From Methylobacterium sp. Leaf118 (GTDB taxonomy: Bacteria; Pseudomonadota; Alphaproteobacteria; Rhizobiales; Beijerinckiaceae), in assembly GCF_920984675.1 (NCBI RefSeq), contig NZ_CAKLBV010000001.1, positions 62,001 to 126,000 on the forward strand: a stretch of DNA of 64,000 nucleotides. Reading direction: 5' to 3'. Shown here piece after piece: positions 10,024 to 20,100 of this stretch. Position numbers and translations under genes: made by a program. Within the stretch, counting starts at the first letter, position 1. The number at the start of each line of letters is the position of its first letter. The notes under the pieces are model-generated. The model made no database searches, was not told the origin of the DNA, and worked only from the letters and a program-made list of their open reading frames with translations.

Positions 10024-11697
10024 ATGACGACACGGCAGGACGAGCTCGTCTTCGTGCCGCTCGGCGGCGTGGGCGAGATCGGCATGAATGCGGGCCTCTA
10101 CGGGATCGGACCCGAGCGGGCGCGCAAATGGATCATGGTCGATTGCGGAATGGGCTTCGCGGGTGAGGAGGGGCTTCCGGGCATCGACCTGATGTTCCCG
10201 GATCTGACCTTCATCGAGGAGCGCAAGAAGGATCTTCTGGGCATCTTCATCACTCACGCGCACGAGGACCATATCGGCGCCATCTCGGAGCTGTGGCCGC
10301 GCCTCAAGGTGCCGGTCTACGCGACCCGGTTCGCCAAGCAGCTCCTGGAGACCCGGCGCCTCTCCGAGCCCGGCGCGCCGAAGGTCGATCTGCGCGAGAT
10401 CAAGCCCGGTCGCCGCGTCACCGTCGGCCCCTTCGAGATCGAGTTCGTACCGGTGGCGCACTCGATCCCGGAATCGAACGCGGTGGCGATCCGGACCGAG
10501 TTCGGTCTCGTCGTGCATACCGGCGACTGGAAGCTCGACGACACCCCGGTGGCCGGCGACTCGACCTCGCCCGAAGCGTTCCAGGCGCTCGGTGACGAGG
10601 GCATCCTGGCGCTGGTGTGCGATTCCACCAACGTCCTGCGCGAGGGCCGCTCGCCCAGCGAGGCCGAGGTTTCGGCGACGCTCCGGCGCATCATCCAGGA
10701 ATCGCCCCACCGGGTGGCGGTGACGACCTTCGCCTCGAACGTCGCCCGCATCCGCGCCGTCGCCGAGGCGGCGCAGGCCAGCGGACGCGAGGTGATCGCG
10801 GTCGGCCGGGCCATGGATCGGGTGATCGATGTCGCGCGCGAATGCGGCTATCTCGACGGCCTGCCCCCGTTCCGCAGCGCGGATTCCTACAGTCATCTGC
10901 CCCGCGACCGGGTCGTCTGCCTGCTCACCGGCTCCCAGGGCGAGGCGCGGGCGGCGATGTCCCGGGTCTCGCGCGACGACCATCCGGCCATCGCGCTGAC
11001 CGCGGGCGACCGGGTGATCTTCTCCTCCCGGGCGATTCCCGGCAACGAGCGCGATGTCGGCGCCATCATCAACGACCTGATCGAGTCGGGCGTGGAGGTC
11101 ATCACCGACCGCACCGAACTCGTCCACGTCTCCGGCCATCCCCGCCGCGAGGAGATGGTGGCGATGTATGGCTGGACGCGGCCGAAGGCGGTGATCCCCG
11201 TGCACGGCGAGGCTTTGCACCTCGACGAGCATGCCCGCTTCGCCCGGGCGCAGGGTGTCGAGACCGTGGTCAAGGCCCGCAACGGGACCGTGGTGCGCCT
11301 CGCCCCCGGCAAGCCCGAGGTGGTCGAGCATGTCCGCGCCGGACGCCTCTACAAGGACGGCAACGTCCTGATCGATTCCAAGGATCGGGCGATCCCGGAG
11401 CGGCGCAAGCTCTCGCAGACCGGCATCGTCTCGGTCGCGCTGGCCATCGACGAGCGTGGGGCAGTGGTCGGTGAGCCCGCGGTCGACATCATGGGCCTGC
11501 CCAATCGCGGCCGCGGTGGCGAGCCCCTGCTCGACACCGTGGTCGATACCGTCAACCGCACGCTCAACGGCCTCTCCCGCGCCAAGATGAAGGACTCGGA
11601 GGCGGTCGAGAACGCCGTCGACCGCGCGGTGCGCTCCGCCGTCAACGAGGCGTGGGGCAAGAAGCCCGCCTGCCACGTGCAGGTGGTCGAGGTGTGA
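10024..11697 (+). CDS. rnj: Ribonuclease J
   Basis: A 557-residue metallo-beta-lactamase/beta-CASP ribonuclease, the length usual for alphaproteobacterial RNase J. The metal-binding motif HAHEDHIGA lies near residues 78-86. The beta-CASP part follows (DSTNVLREGRSPSE, later VHVSGHPRREEM), and a C-terminal domain ends the protein. RNase J processes rRNA 5' ends and degrades mRNA with 5'-to-3' exonuclease and endonuclease activity in the cytoplasm. The ATG lies 18 bp after birA, and the order birA-rnj-mce is common in Rhizobiales. Confidence 0.95.
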   Translation: MTTRQDELVFVPLGGVGEIGMNAGLYGIGPERARKWIMVDCGMGFAGEEGLPGIDLMFPDLTFIEERKKDLLGIFITHAHEDHIGAISELWPRLKVPVYATRFAKQLLETRRLSEPGAPKVDLREIKPGRRVTVGPFEIEFVPVAHSIPESNAVAIRTEFGLVVHTGDWKLDDTPVAGDSTSPEAFQALGDEGILALVCDSTNVLREGRSPSEAEVSATLRRIIQESPHRVAVTTFASNVARIRAVAEAAQASGREVIAVGRAMDRVIDVARECGYLDGLPPFRSADSYSHLPRDRVVCLLTGSQGEARAAMSRVSRDDHPAIALTAGDRVIFSSRAIPGNERDVGAIINDLIESGVEVITDRTELVHVSGHPRREEMVAMYGWTRPKAVIPVHGEALHLDEHARFARAQGVETVVKARNGTVVRLAPGKPEVVEHVRAGRLYKDGNVLIDSKDRAIPERRKLSQTGIVSVALAIDERGAVVGEPAVDIMGLPNRGRGGEPLLDTVVDTVNRTLNGLSRAKMKDSEAVENAVDRAVRSAVNEAWGKKPACHVQVVEV

Positions 11698-11848
11698 CAG
11701 CGACGGGCGGCGGGGGAGCCCCGCCGCCTCGTCCCTGCGGGTCGCGGTCGACGCTATCCAGGGTGCTGTCCCTTCGGGACGCGCCGCCGGGGCGCTTCGC
11801 GCCGATCCGCAAAATGCGGGAACAGCTTCGGGCAGGGAGGAAGACCCA

Positions 11849-12253
11849 ATGATCGGACGGCTCAACCACGTCGCCATCGCGGTGAAGGATCTCGAGGCGG
11901 CGACCGCCATCTACCGCGACACGCTCGGTGCCAAGGTCACGGAGCCGCTGCCGCAGCCGGAGCATGGCGTCACCGTCGTGTTCGTGGAACTGCCCAACAG
12001 CAAGGTCGAGCTGATGTCGCCGCTCGGCGAGAACTCGACCATCCAGGGCTTCGTCGACAAGAACCCGGCCGGCGGCATCCACCATGTCTGCTACGAGGTC
12101 GAGGACATCCTCGCCGCCCGCGATCAGATGAAGGCCGCCGGCGCCCGGGTGCTGGGCAATGGCGAGCCCAGGATCGGCGCCCACGGCAAGCCGGTGATCT
12201 TCCTCCACCCGAAGGACTTCCTCGGAACTCTGGTGGAGCTGGAGCAGGTCTGA
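11849..12253 (+). CDS. mce: Methylmalonyl-CoA epimerase
   Basis: A 134-residue vicinal-oxygen-chelate protein. It starts MIGRLNHVAIAVKDLEAATA and carries the metal ligands expected of the family: His7, the histidine in GGIHHVCYEVED and the glutamate in GTLVELEQV. It epimerises (2S)- and (2R)-methylmalonyl-CoA. In methylotrophs of this kind that step belongs to the ethylmalonyl-CoA pathway and feeds B12-dependent methylmalonyl-CoA mutase, which connects it functionally with the btu cluster at 49305-54001. GGGAGGAAG lies just upstream of the ATG. The 151 bp after rnj hold no other gene. Confidence 0.95.
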   Translation: MIGRLNHVAIAVKDLEAATAIYRDTLGAKVTEPLPQPEHGVTVVFVELPNSKVELMSPLGENSTIQGFVDKNPAGGIHHVCYEVEDILAARDQMKAAGARVLGNGEPRIGAHGKPVIFLHPKDFLGTLVELEQV

Positions 12254-12361
12254 CGGCCTGTCGCCCTGACCCTTCCCGTTCGGGGGAGGGGGCCCGCGGG
12301 CAGGGCCGGGGCCAGCGAGACCTTCCCGGGACGGTACCGACGCAACACGCCACGGCACGCT

Positions 12362-12694
12362 ATGACCCCTCTGCGCACCATCGCCGCCTCGACCCCGCTC
12401 ACCCTGGTGACGGTGGTGGTCCTCGTTGCGATCATGGTGACGATCGCCGTGATGGGCTTCGCCCTCACGGTGGTCGGCGCGCTCGGGCTCTATTTCGTGC
12501 TGTGGTGGACTTTCCTGTTCGCGATCCTGCCCTTGGGCAATGCGGCGGAAGCCGATCCGCAACGGCTGGTGCCGGGCCAGGACCCGGGCGCCCCCGCGCT
12601 GCCGCGCCTGCGTGAGAAGGCGCTGCTGACGACGGTGGCTGCCGGCTTCGCGCTGTTTGCTGCGATGCTGGTCTTCCCGCTCGCGCGGCTGTGA
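12362..12694 (+). CDS. DUF1467 family small membrane protein
   Basis: A 110-residue protein with two or three transmembrane segments. Residues 13-33 and 36-58 are strongly hydrophobic, and a third helix lies near the C-terminus. The motif WWTFLFAILPLGN followed by an Asp/Pro-rich loop is characteristic of DUF1467 proteins, which sit between mce and proS in many alphaproteobacteria. The function is unknown. It lies 108 bp after mce and is probably in the same transcript. Confidence 0.85.
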   Translation: MTPLRTIAASTPLTLVTVVVLVAIMVTIAVMGFALTVVGALGLYFVLWWTFLFAILPLGNAAEADPQRLVPGQDPGAPALPRLREKALLTTVAAGFALFAAMLVFPLARL

Positions 12695-12865
12695 CACCGC
12701 CATCGCGTCCCGGAGCGCGACGCCGGGTTCTCCACCCGCGCGACGAGGGCGCCGATCGCGCCTCGTGAACCGCCGCGGCTCTCGTCCGAGAGCCTGCGTT
12801 CTCCCCGCTCAGGCCGATGCGCGTCTCGCAATGGACGCCTCTCGGAAACAGGGGCCCAAAAACAA

Positions 12866-12890
12866 AAAGCAAGGCGCGAAGCCTTGCTTT
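12866..12890 (-). terminator. Intrinsic terminator for a minus-strand transcript
   Basis: A perfect 10-bp inverted repeat, AAAGCAAGGC / GCCTTGCTTT, flanks a 5-base loop (GCGAA). Read on the minus strand it is followed by TTTTTGTTTTT, the standard layout of a Rho-independent terminator. On the plus strand no T-run follows. No annotated minus-strand gene lies upstream of it, so it must end an unrecognised transcript or be decoupled from any. Confidence 0.7.
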
Positions 12891-12897
12891 GAAACAA

Positions 12898-13002
12898 TCA
12901 AGTATGCCAGCCTGATTTTTTCGCGCATCTTTTGCGGCGCGTCGGCTGATTATTCCTCCCGAGACTCGGACCGTGCGCCGCCTCTTGCTGGGCTGCGACC
13001 AT
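12898..13002 (-). CDS. Possible small basic protein ending at the terminator
   Basis: A minus-strand frame of 34 residues (MVAAQQEAAHGPSLG to KKSGWHT), or 47 residues if it starts at 13041. The C-terminus is strongly basic (TRRKRCAKKSG), and the stop lies 7 bp before the intrinsic terminator at 12866-12890. A TATAAG hexamer lies about 13 bp upstream of the shorter start on the same strand. I do not recognise the protein and see no good ribosome-binding site; a small RNA is an equally good explanation. Confidence 0.25.
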   Translation of the reverse strand: MVAAQQEAAHGPSLGRNNQPTRRKRCAKKSGWHT

Positions 13003-13264
13003 CACGCGGCTGCTTATAGGAACAAGATTTCCCGTTGTCATCAGCCCGCAGAAGGTTTGCGGCGCTTTTTTTGCATGGGTTGCGTCAAACTGCCTCCTGC
13101 GCACCGGAGCCGGGTGATGAGCCGGCTTCCATCCCCCCCGGGTCGCGGCGGGGGGCTGTGGTCGGCCGGCGCTTGTCTTTTGCAGGCGCAATGTGTTGTG
13201 TGCCTCGCATCCGGTCTGACCCGCCTCGCCGCCGGTCGGTGCCCCGCCGTTCCAAGGTCGTCCG

Positions 13265-14590
13265 ATGCGTCTCTCCCGCTACTTTCTGCCGATCCTGCGC
13301 GAGACGCCCAAGGAAGCCGAGATCGTCTCGCACCGGCTGATGCTGCGGGCCGGCATGATCCGCCAGGAGGCCGCGGGCATCTATGCGTGGCTGCCGCTCG
13401 GTCTGCGGGTGCTGGAGCGGATCTGCAAGGTGATCCGGACCGAGCAGGACCGCTCGGGTGCCGTCGAGATCCTGATGCCGACGATCCAGGCCGCCGACCT
13501 CTGGCGGGAATCCGGCCGCTACGAGGCCTACGGCAAGGAGATGCTGCGCTTGAAGGATCGCCACGACCGCGACCTTCTCTATGGGCCGACCGCGGAAGAG
13601 GTCGTCACCGAGATCTTCCGCGCCAGTGCCCGCTCCTACAAGGACCTGCCGAAGAACCTCTACCAGATCTCGTGGAAGTTCCGCGACGAGGTGCGTCCGC
13701 GGTTCGGCACCATGCGCTCGCGCGAATTCCTGATGAAGGACGCCTACTCGTTCGATCTCGACCAGGCCGGGGCGCGCCACGCCTACAACAAGATGTTCGT
13801 CGCTTATCTGCGCACCTTCGAGACCCTCGGCCTTCGGGCGATCCCGATGCGGGCCGAGACCGGGCCGATCGGCGGCGACCTGAGCCACGAGTTCATCATT
13901 TTGGCCAAGACCGGCGAGAGCGAGGTGTTCTGCGACCGCGCCTATCTCGACATGCCGGTGCCGCCGCCCTCGGTCGATTTCGACGACGTGGCGGGGCTCC
14001 AGGGCGTGGTCGACGCCTGGACCTCGCACTACGCCGCCACCGACGAGATGCACGACGAGGCGGTCTTCGCCGAAGTGCCGGAGGCCTCGCGTCTCTCGGC
14101 CCGCGGCATCGAGGTCGGGCACATCTTCTACTTCGGCACGAAGTATTCCCAGCCGATGAAGGCGGTCGTCACCGGCCCCGACGGGCAGGAGCGGCCGGTC
14201 CATATGGGCTCCTACGGCATCGGCCCGAGCCGGCTTGTCGCCGCGACCATCGAGGCGAGCCACGACGAGGCCGGCATCATCTGGCCGGACGCGGTGGCTC
14301 CGTTCGACGTGGCGTTGATCAACCTGAAGGTCGGCGATGCCGCCTGCGACGGCGCCTGCGCCGAGATCCAGGCGACCCTGGAGACGGCGGGACTGTCCGT
14401 TCTCTACGACGACCGGGACGAGCGTCCCGGCGCCAAGTTCGCCACCGCCGACCTGATCGGCCTGCCCTGGCAGGTCATCGTCGGGCCGAAGGGGTTGGCG
14501 GACGGCAAGGTCGAGCTGAAGCGCCGCGCCAGCGGCGAGCGCGAGACCCTCGACCCCGTCGATCTGCCCGCTCGGCTGCGGCGCATCTGA
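13265..14590 (+). CDS. proS: Prolyl-tRNA synthetase, short alphaproteobacterial form
   Basis: A 441-residue class II synthetase that charges tRNA-Pro. The three class II motifs are visible: [14 protein letters not shown] (about residues 38-51), the motif 2 loop [19 protein letters not shown] (about 150-168), and motif 3 [18 protein letters not shown] (about 316-333). A C-terminal anticodon-binding domain follows. At about 440 residues it lacks the editing insertion of the 570-residue E. coli enzyme, which is normal for Rhizobiales. It lies upstream of lolC-lolD, the usual arrangement in this group. Confidence 0.96.
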   Translation: MRLSRYFLPILRETPKEAEIVSHRLMLRAGMIRQEAAGIYAWLPLGLRVLERICKVIRTEQDRSGAVEILMPTIQAADLWRESGRYEAYGKEMLRLKDRHDRDLLYGPTAEEVVTEIFRASARSYKDLPKNLYQISWKFRDEVRPRFGTMRSREFLMKDAYSFDLDQAGARHAYNKMFVAYLRTFETLGLRAIPMRAETGPIGGDLSHEFIILAKTGESEVFCDRAYLDMPVPPPSVDFDDVAGLQGVVDAWTSHYAATDEMHDEAVFAEVPEASRLSARGIEVGHIFYFGTKYSQPMKAVVTGPDGQERPVHMGSYGIGPSRLVAATIEASHDEAGIIWPDAVAPFDVALINLKVGDAACDGACAEIQATLETAGLSVLYDDRDERPGAKFATADLIGLPWQVIVGPKGLADGKVELKRRASGERETLDPVDLPARLRRI

Positions 14591-14602
14591 GGATCCAACG
14601 CA

Positions 14603-15910
14603 GTGGCGCGCGCGCTCGGTATCTGGAAGGGCGTTCTGGCGCGGGTGGGCAATGCCCGGCGTGCCGCCTCGACGCCGCCTTTCGCGGGCTTCGAATGGCT
14701 CATCGCCGGGCGCTACCTGCGGGCGCGTCGTCGGGGTGGCGGCGTCTCGGTGGTGGCCCTGTTCTCGGTGCTCGGCATCGCGCTCGGCGTGGCGACCCTC
14801 ATCATCGTGCTCTCGGTGATGAACGGCTTCCGCACGGAGCTCCGCTCCAAAATCATCGGCCTCAACGGCCACGTCTTCGCCGCCCCGATTGATCGGCTGT
14901 TCACCGATTACGTGGATCTCTCCGAGCGGCTGGAGAAGGTGGCGGGCGTGCGCGCCGTGGTTCCAATGGTGCAAGGCCAGGCCTTCGCCTCCTCGCCCTA
15001 TGGCGGTTCGGGCGTGCTGGTGCGCGGCCTGCGCGAGACCGATCTCGCCAAGGTTCCCGCCGTGTCCAGCGCCATCAAGAGCGGCACGCTGGAGGGCTTC
15101 GACGACGGCACGGGCATCGCGCTGGGCAAGCGGCTTGCCGATTCCCTGGGGCTGCAGGCAGGCGATCAGGTCACGCTGCAGACGCCGAAGGGGGCGAGCA
15201 CGCCCTTCGGCACCGCGCCGCGTACCAAGGCCTACACCGTCAAGGCGATCTTCGAGATCGGGGTGACGGATTTCGACACGACGATCGCCTTCATGCCGCT
15301 CGCCGAGGCGCAGGCGTTCTTCAACCGCGACGGCGACGTCAGCATGATCGAGATCTACCTCGACGATGCCGACACGGTCGCCGAGATGCGCGAGCCCCTG
15401 GAACTCGCCGCCGAGCGACCGGTCCTGCTCACCGATTGGCGCCAGACCAACCGCACCTTCTTCGGCGCCCTGGAGGTGGAGCGGAACGTGATGTTCCTCA
15501 TCCTCAACCTCATCGTCATCGTGGCGACGCTCAACATCGTCTCGGGGCTGATCCTGCTGGTGCGCGACAAGTCGTCCGACATCGCGATCCTGCGCACCAT
15601 GGGGGCGACGCCGGGCACGATCATGCGGGTCTTCCTCATCAACGGTGCGATGATCGGGCTCGTGGGTACGGCGCTCGGATTCGCCGGCGGCGTCCTGTTC
15701 ACCCTCAACATCAAGCCGATCCAGCGCACGCTGTTTCCCGGCGCCTGGGACCCGACCGTGCGGTTCCTCGCCGAGATCCCGGCGGAGATGAACACCAGCG
15801 AGATCGTCGTGGTGGTCGTCACCTCCTTCCTGCTGTCGCTGGTCGCGACGCTTTATCCTTCCTGGCGTGCCGCCCGGCTCGATCCGGTCCAGGCCCTGCG
15901 CTACGGCTGA
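14603..15910 (+). CDS. lolC: Lipoprotein-releasing ABC transporter permease (LolC/E family)
   Basis: A 435-residue inner-membrane permease. One N-terminal transmembrane helix ([26 protein letters not shown]) is followed by a large periplasmic MacB-like domain and three C-terminal helices of the FtsX type. The segment [21 protein letters not shown] is diagnostic. With LolD it extracts lipoproteins from the inner membrane and hands them to LolA. One LolC/E gene seems to serve here, as in many alphaproteobacteria. The start is a GTG 12 bp after proS. Confidence 0.93.
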   Translation: MARALGIWKGVLARVGNARRAASTPPFAGFEWLIAGRYLRARRRGGGVSVVALFSVLGIALGVATLIIVLSVMNGFRTELRSKIIGLNGHVFAAPIDRLFTDYVDLSERLEKVAGVRAVVPMVQGQAFASSPYGGSGVLVRGLRETDLAKVPAVSSAIKSGTLEGFDDGTGIALGKRLADSLGLQAGDQVTLQTPKGASTPFGTAPRTKAYTVKAIFEIGVTDFDTTIAFMPLAEAQAFFNRDGDVSMIEIYLDDADTVAEMREPLELAAERPVLLTDWRQTNRTFFGALEVERNVMFLILNLIVIVATLNIVSGLILLVRDKSSDIAILRTMGATPGTIMRVFLINGAMIGLVGTALGFAGGVLFTLNIKPIQRTLFPGAWDPTVRFLAEIPAEMNTSEIVVVVVTSFLLSLVATLYPSWRAARLDPVQALRYG

Positions 15911-15920
15911 CGGACACTCC

Positions 15921-16631
15921 ATGGCACAGACGCAAGCCGGCGCCGCGCAGCCGGTGCCGGCCCTGTTCTTCGCGGGCGTGCAACGCCGCTACGCGCAAGG
16001 GGAGGGCGCGCTCGAAATCCTGCGCGGCACCGATCTCGCCATCTGGCCGGGGGAACTCGTCGCCCTGGTGGCGCCCTCGGGGGCGGGCAAGTCGACGCTC
16101 CTGCACGTCGCGGGCCTCCTGGAGCGGCCGGACGGCGGCGAGGTCTATATCGGCGGCCAGCCGACCGCGGCGATGTCGGATGCCGAGCGGACCCGCCTGC
16201 GGCGGGAGGAGATGGGCTTCGTCTACCAGTTCCATCACCTCCTGCCCGAGTTCTCCGCGCTGGAGAACGTGGTGCTGCCCCAGCTCATCCGCGGCCTGTC
16301 CCGGAAGGAGGCCGAGACCCGCGCGGCCGAACTCCTGAGCTTTCTCGGCCTCAAGGACCGGCTGCCGCACCGGCCCGCCGAGCTCTCGGGCGGTGAGCAG
16401 CAGCGCGTCGCCATCGCCCGCGCCGTGGCCAACGGACCACGCCTGCTTCTCGCCGACGAGCCCACCGGCAACTTGGATCCGCAGACCTCCGGCCGCGTGT
16501 TCAGCATCCTGCTTCAGCTCGTGCGCGCTTCCGGGCTCGCCGCCCTGATCGCGACCCACAACATGGAGCTCGCCGGCCGGATGGACCGCCGGGTGACCAT
16601 CCGCGACGGGATGATCGAGCAGCTCGGTTAG
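15921..16631 (+). CDS. lolD: Lipoprotein-releasing system ATP-binding protein
   Basis: A 236-residue ABC ATPase. It shows Walker [10 protein letters not shown] (about residues 53-61), Q-loop [16 protein letters not shown], signature [14 protein letters not shown] and Walker [13 protein letters not shown]. The last two are typical of the LolD/MacB group. It powers the permease encoded 10 bp upstream. I chose the ATG giving [10 protein letters not shown]; a longer in-frame start lies inside lolC. An Ala/Pro-rich N-terminal extension of about 20 residues precedes the ATPase domain. Confidence 0.94.
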   Translation: MAQTQAGAAQPVPALFFAGVQRRYAQGEGALEILRGTDLAIWPGELVALVAPSGAGKSTLLHVAGLLERPDGGEVYIGGQPTAAMSDAERTRLRREEMGFVYQFHHLLPEFSALENVVLPQLIRGLSRKEAETRAAELLSFLGLKDRLPHRPAELSGGEQQRVAIARAVANGPRLLLADEPTGNLDPQTSGRVFSILLQLVRASGLAALIATHNMELAGRMDRRVTIRDGMIEQLG

Positions 16632-16791
16632 GCGCGCGATCGCGCGCCGCACGCGCGCTCCCGGTCGACCCGGCAATGGGACGGCCTCGGGCGCGGATGG
16701 GCCCATGGGCCTGGCCGCCATCCCCCGCCGTGGCGCCGGTAACACATCCTTCACCCTGTCGGCGCGTCCCGTCGGAATTCGGCTTTACAAG

Positions 16792-16806
16792 GAACAAAAC
16801 AAGAAC
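16792..16806 (+). promoter_or_regulatory. LexA (SOS) box
   Basis: The sequence GAACAAAACAAGAAC is an exact GAAC-N7-GAAC direct repeat, that is GTTC-N7-GTTC on the other strand. This is the established LexA recognition site of alphaproteobacteria. It lies 31 bp upstream of the ATG of a 34-residue membrane peptide and 360 bp upstream of dnaE, a position fit for promoter repression. Binding is inferred. Confidence 0.75.
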
Positions 16807-16837
16807 AAAGATCGCTTCATCACAAGGGAGCGACGAG

Positions 16838-16942
16838 ATGACCAAGCGCCTGTTCCTCACCAGTGTCGTCGAGTTCACCGCCTTCGGGCTTCTCTTCGGC
16901 GCGGTCGCGCTCTGGGCGGTAGCTTTGGCGCCCATTCACTAA
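16838..16942 (+). CDS. 34-residue SOS-regulated membrane peptide (SidA-like candidate)
   Basis: A short frame encoding MTKRLFLTSVVEFTAFGLL followed by FGAVALWAVALAPIH: a basic N-terminus and one transmembrane helix of about 22 residues (10-31). The start is supported by AAGGGAGCG upstream and the LexA box 31 bp away. Size, single helix and SOS control resemble Caulobacter SidA, a 29-residue inner-membrane inhibitor of cell division made during DNA damage. I infer a similar role from topology and regulation, not from alignment. A longer in-frame start at 16676 would run through the LexA box and is unlikely. dnaE follows 223 bp downstream. Confidence 0.6.
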   Translation: MTKRLFLTSVVEFTAFGLLFGAVALWAVALAPIH

Positions 16943-17165
16943 CCGTTCGCGTCCGGACGCGGTTTGTTCCAGCCAGGTGCGGGTTGCGCACAGGATAAGG
17001 GACGGGGGCCGCCCGGTCGGCGGCCCGTTGATCCTGGGAGTGCGGCCCTGGGGATACGATCAGTGGATATCACCCGGGACGGGACGGCGGACTGTCGACT
17101 CTTGGGGCTGGAGTCCGGATCCTGCCGGGCTTCGCGGCGGAACGACCCCGCCGCGCCCGGTCACG

Positions 17166-20100
17166 ATGAGTCCGCTGGTGCGCACCCTGAAAGAAGTCGG
17201 CTTCGTCCACCTCCACGTCCACTCGTCGTACTCGCTGCTCGAAGGCGGGGTGAAGGTTGCCGACATCGTGAAGGCCGCCGCCGCCGACCGGCAGCCCGCG
17301 CTCGCGCTCACCGACACCAACAACCTGTTCGGAGCCCTCGAATTCTCGGAGAAGGCCGCGAGCACCGGCATCCAGCCCATCGCGGGCCTCCAGCTCACGG
17401 TCTGCTTCGAGGCCCCCGACCCGATGGCGCGCCTGCCCCAGGCAGGCTGCGCCAACCTCGTGCTGCTCGCCCAGGACGAGACCGGCTACGGCAACCTGCT
17501 GCGGCTCGCGAGCCGGGCCTATTTCGACGGCATGCTCGGGGCGCCCCCCTGCGTCGCGGCCTCGGCCCTCGAAGGCGCGGTCTCGGGCCTGATTGGGTTG
17601 ACCGGCGGCTTCACGGGGCCGCTCGACACGAGCCTGCGCGCTGGCCGGAGTGAGCAGGCGGCCCGCCGCCTGGAGGTGCTCAAAGGGGCCTTCGGCGAGG
17701 ACCGGCTCTATGTCGAGATCCAGCGCCACGGTCTCGACGACGGCCCCGCCGTCGAGCGCGAGCTGGTGCGGCTCGCCGATCGCAACGGCCTCGGCCTGGT
17801 CGCCACCAACGAGCCGTTCTTCGCCAAGCCCGACGATTACGCGGCCCACGACGCCCTCCTGGCCATCGCGGAGGGGCGCCTCGTCTCCGACGAGCGCCGC
17901 CGCCGGCTGACGCCGCGCCATGCCTTCACGACCCGCGCCGCGATGATGGAGCTGTTCCGCGATCTGCCGGACGCGCTCTCGGCCACCGTCGAGATCGCCA
18001 TGCGCTGTTCGTACCGGGCCCGCACCCGCAAGCCGATCCTGCCGAACTTCTCCACGGTGGCCGCGGGCGAGACGCCGCCGATGGCCGAGGTTCTGGCCGA
18101 AGCCGCCGAGGCGCCGGTTCAGGCGGTCGCGGCCGACGAGCCGACGGAGCTGTGCCGGCAGGCCGAGGCCGGGCTGGAATTGCGCCTGAAGCAGCATGGC
18201 ACCGCGCCGGGCTTCACGGAGGACGATTACCGCAAGCGCCTGACGTTCGAGCTCGACGTCATCGTCAAGATGAAGTTCCCGGGCTATTTCCTCATCGTCT
18301 CGGACTTCATCAAATGGGCCAAGGACCACGACATTCCGGTCGGGCCCGGCCGTGGCTCGGGCGCGGGCTCGCTGGTGGCGTGGTCGCTCCTGATCACGGA
18401 CCTTGACCCCCTACGGTTCGGCCTGCTGTTCGAGCGCTTCCTCAACCCTGAGCGCGTCTCGATGCCGGATTTCGACATCGATTTCTGCGTCGAGGGCCGC
18501 GAGCGGGTGATCCGCTACGTGCAGCAGCGCTACGGCGAGGCCCAGGTCGGGCAGATCATCACCTTCGGTACCCTGCTCGCCCGCGGCGTGCTGCGCGATG
18601 TCGGCCGGGTGCTGGAGATGCCCTACGGCCAGGTCGACAAGCTGACCAAGCTCGTGCCGCAGAACCCGGCCAACCCCGTCACCCTGGTCCAGGCGATCGA
18701 GGGCGAGCCCAAGCTCCAGCAGGCGATCGAGGAGGAGCCGATCGTCGCCCGGCTCATGGAGATCTCGAAGAAGCTGGAGGGCCTGCACCGCCACGCCTCG
18801 ACCCACGCGGCGGGCGTGGTGATCGGCGACCGTCCCCTCGAAGAGCTGGTTCCGCTCTACCGAGACCCGAAGACCGGCATGCGGGTGACCCAGTTCAACA
18901 TGAAGTGGGTCGAGCAGGCCGGCCTCGTGAAGTTCGACTTTCTGGGCCTGAAGACGCTCACGATGCTCCGGTGCTGCACCGACCTGCTGAAGCAGCGCGG
19001 CATCGAAGTCGACCTGGCGCAATTGCCGTTCGACGATGAGAAAACCTACGTGCCGATGGGCCGGGGCGAGACCGTCGGGGTGTTCCAGGTGGAATCCGTC
19101 GGCATGCGCAAGGCGCTGTGCGAGATGCAGGCCGACCGGCTGGAGGACATCATCGCGCTCGTGGCGCTCTACCGGCCGGGCCCGATGGCCAATATCCCGG
19201 TCTATTGCGAGCGCAAGCTCGGGCGGGATGCCGGCAACGAGGCGAGCTGGTACCCGCACGAGCGGCTGGAGCCGATCCTGAAGGAGACCTTTGGGATCAT
19301 CGTCTACCAGGAACAGGTGATGGAGGTCGCCAAGGTCCTCGCCGGCTACACGCTGGGCGAGGCCGACATGCTTCGTCGCGCCATGGGCAAGAAGATCAAG
19401 GCGGAGATGGACGCCCAGCGCGACCGCTTCGTGAAGGGCTGCACCGAGGGCGGACTGACCAGGGCCAAGGCCGACGAGATCTTCGATCTGCTGGCCAAGT
19501 TCGCGGATTACGGCTTCAACAAGTCCCACGCGGCGGCCTACGCGCTGGTCACCTACCAGACTGCCTATCTGAAGGCGAATTATCCGGTCGAGTTCCTGGC
19601 CGCGGCCATGACCCTCGACATCGACAACACCGACAAGCTCGCCGAATTCCGCCAGGACGCGCAGCGTCTGAAGATCACCGTCGAGCCGCCCTCGGTGAAC
19701 ACCTCAGGCGTGGTGTTCGACGTGAAGGAGGGGCGCATCCTCTACGCGCTCGCCGCGATCAAGGGCGTCGGCCGCGCGGCGGTGGAATCGATCGTCGCCG
19801 CGCGCGGCGACAAGCCGTTCAAGGATCTCGCCTGCTTTGCCCGGCGCCTCAGCCCGCGCCACGTCAACAAGCGCACCCTGGAGAACCTGATCGCGGCGGG
19901 CGCTCTCGATTGCATCGAGCCGGACCGGGCCCGGGCCTGGGCCGCGGTCGAGCCGATGATGAAGATGGCGCAAGGCGCGGCGGAGGCCGAGACGTCGGGC
20001 ATCACCGACATGTTCGGCGGCGTCGCCTCGGTGGACGTCTCCCTGCGCATCCCGCCCCACGAGTTCTGGGCGCTCACCGATAAGCTCAAGCGGGAGTGCG

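Larger units (their letters stand above)
12695..13264 (+). other. 570-bp intergenic region before proS
   Basis: I find no convincing plus-strand gene here. The region contains a hairpin followed by a T-rich tract on the minus strand (12866-12890) and a short minus-strand reading frame just upstream of it. Together these suggest an unannotated minus-strand transcript. Part of the region is less GC-rich than its neighbours and holds runs of T (12918-12922, 13066-13072). Confidence 0.5.

Noticed and set aside
16977-17165. Upstream in-frame extension of dnaE (63 residues)
   Set aside because: It lacks family character, and the ATG at 17166 gives a DnaE of normal length starting just before the PHP motif.
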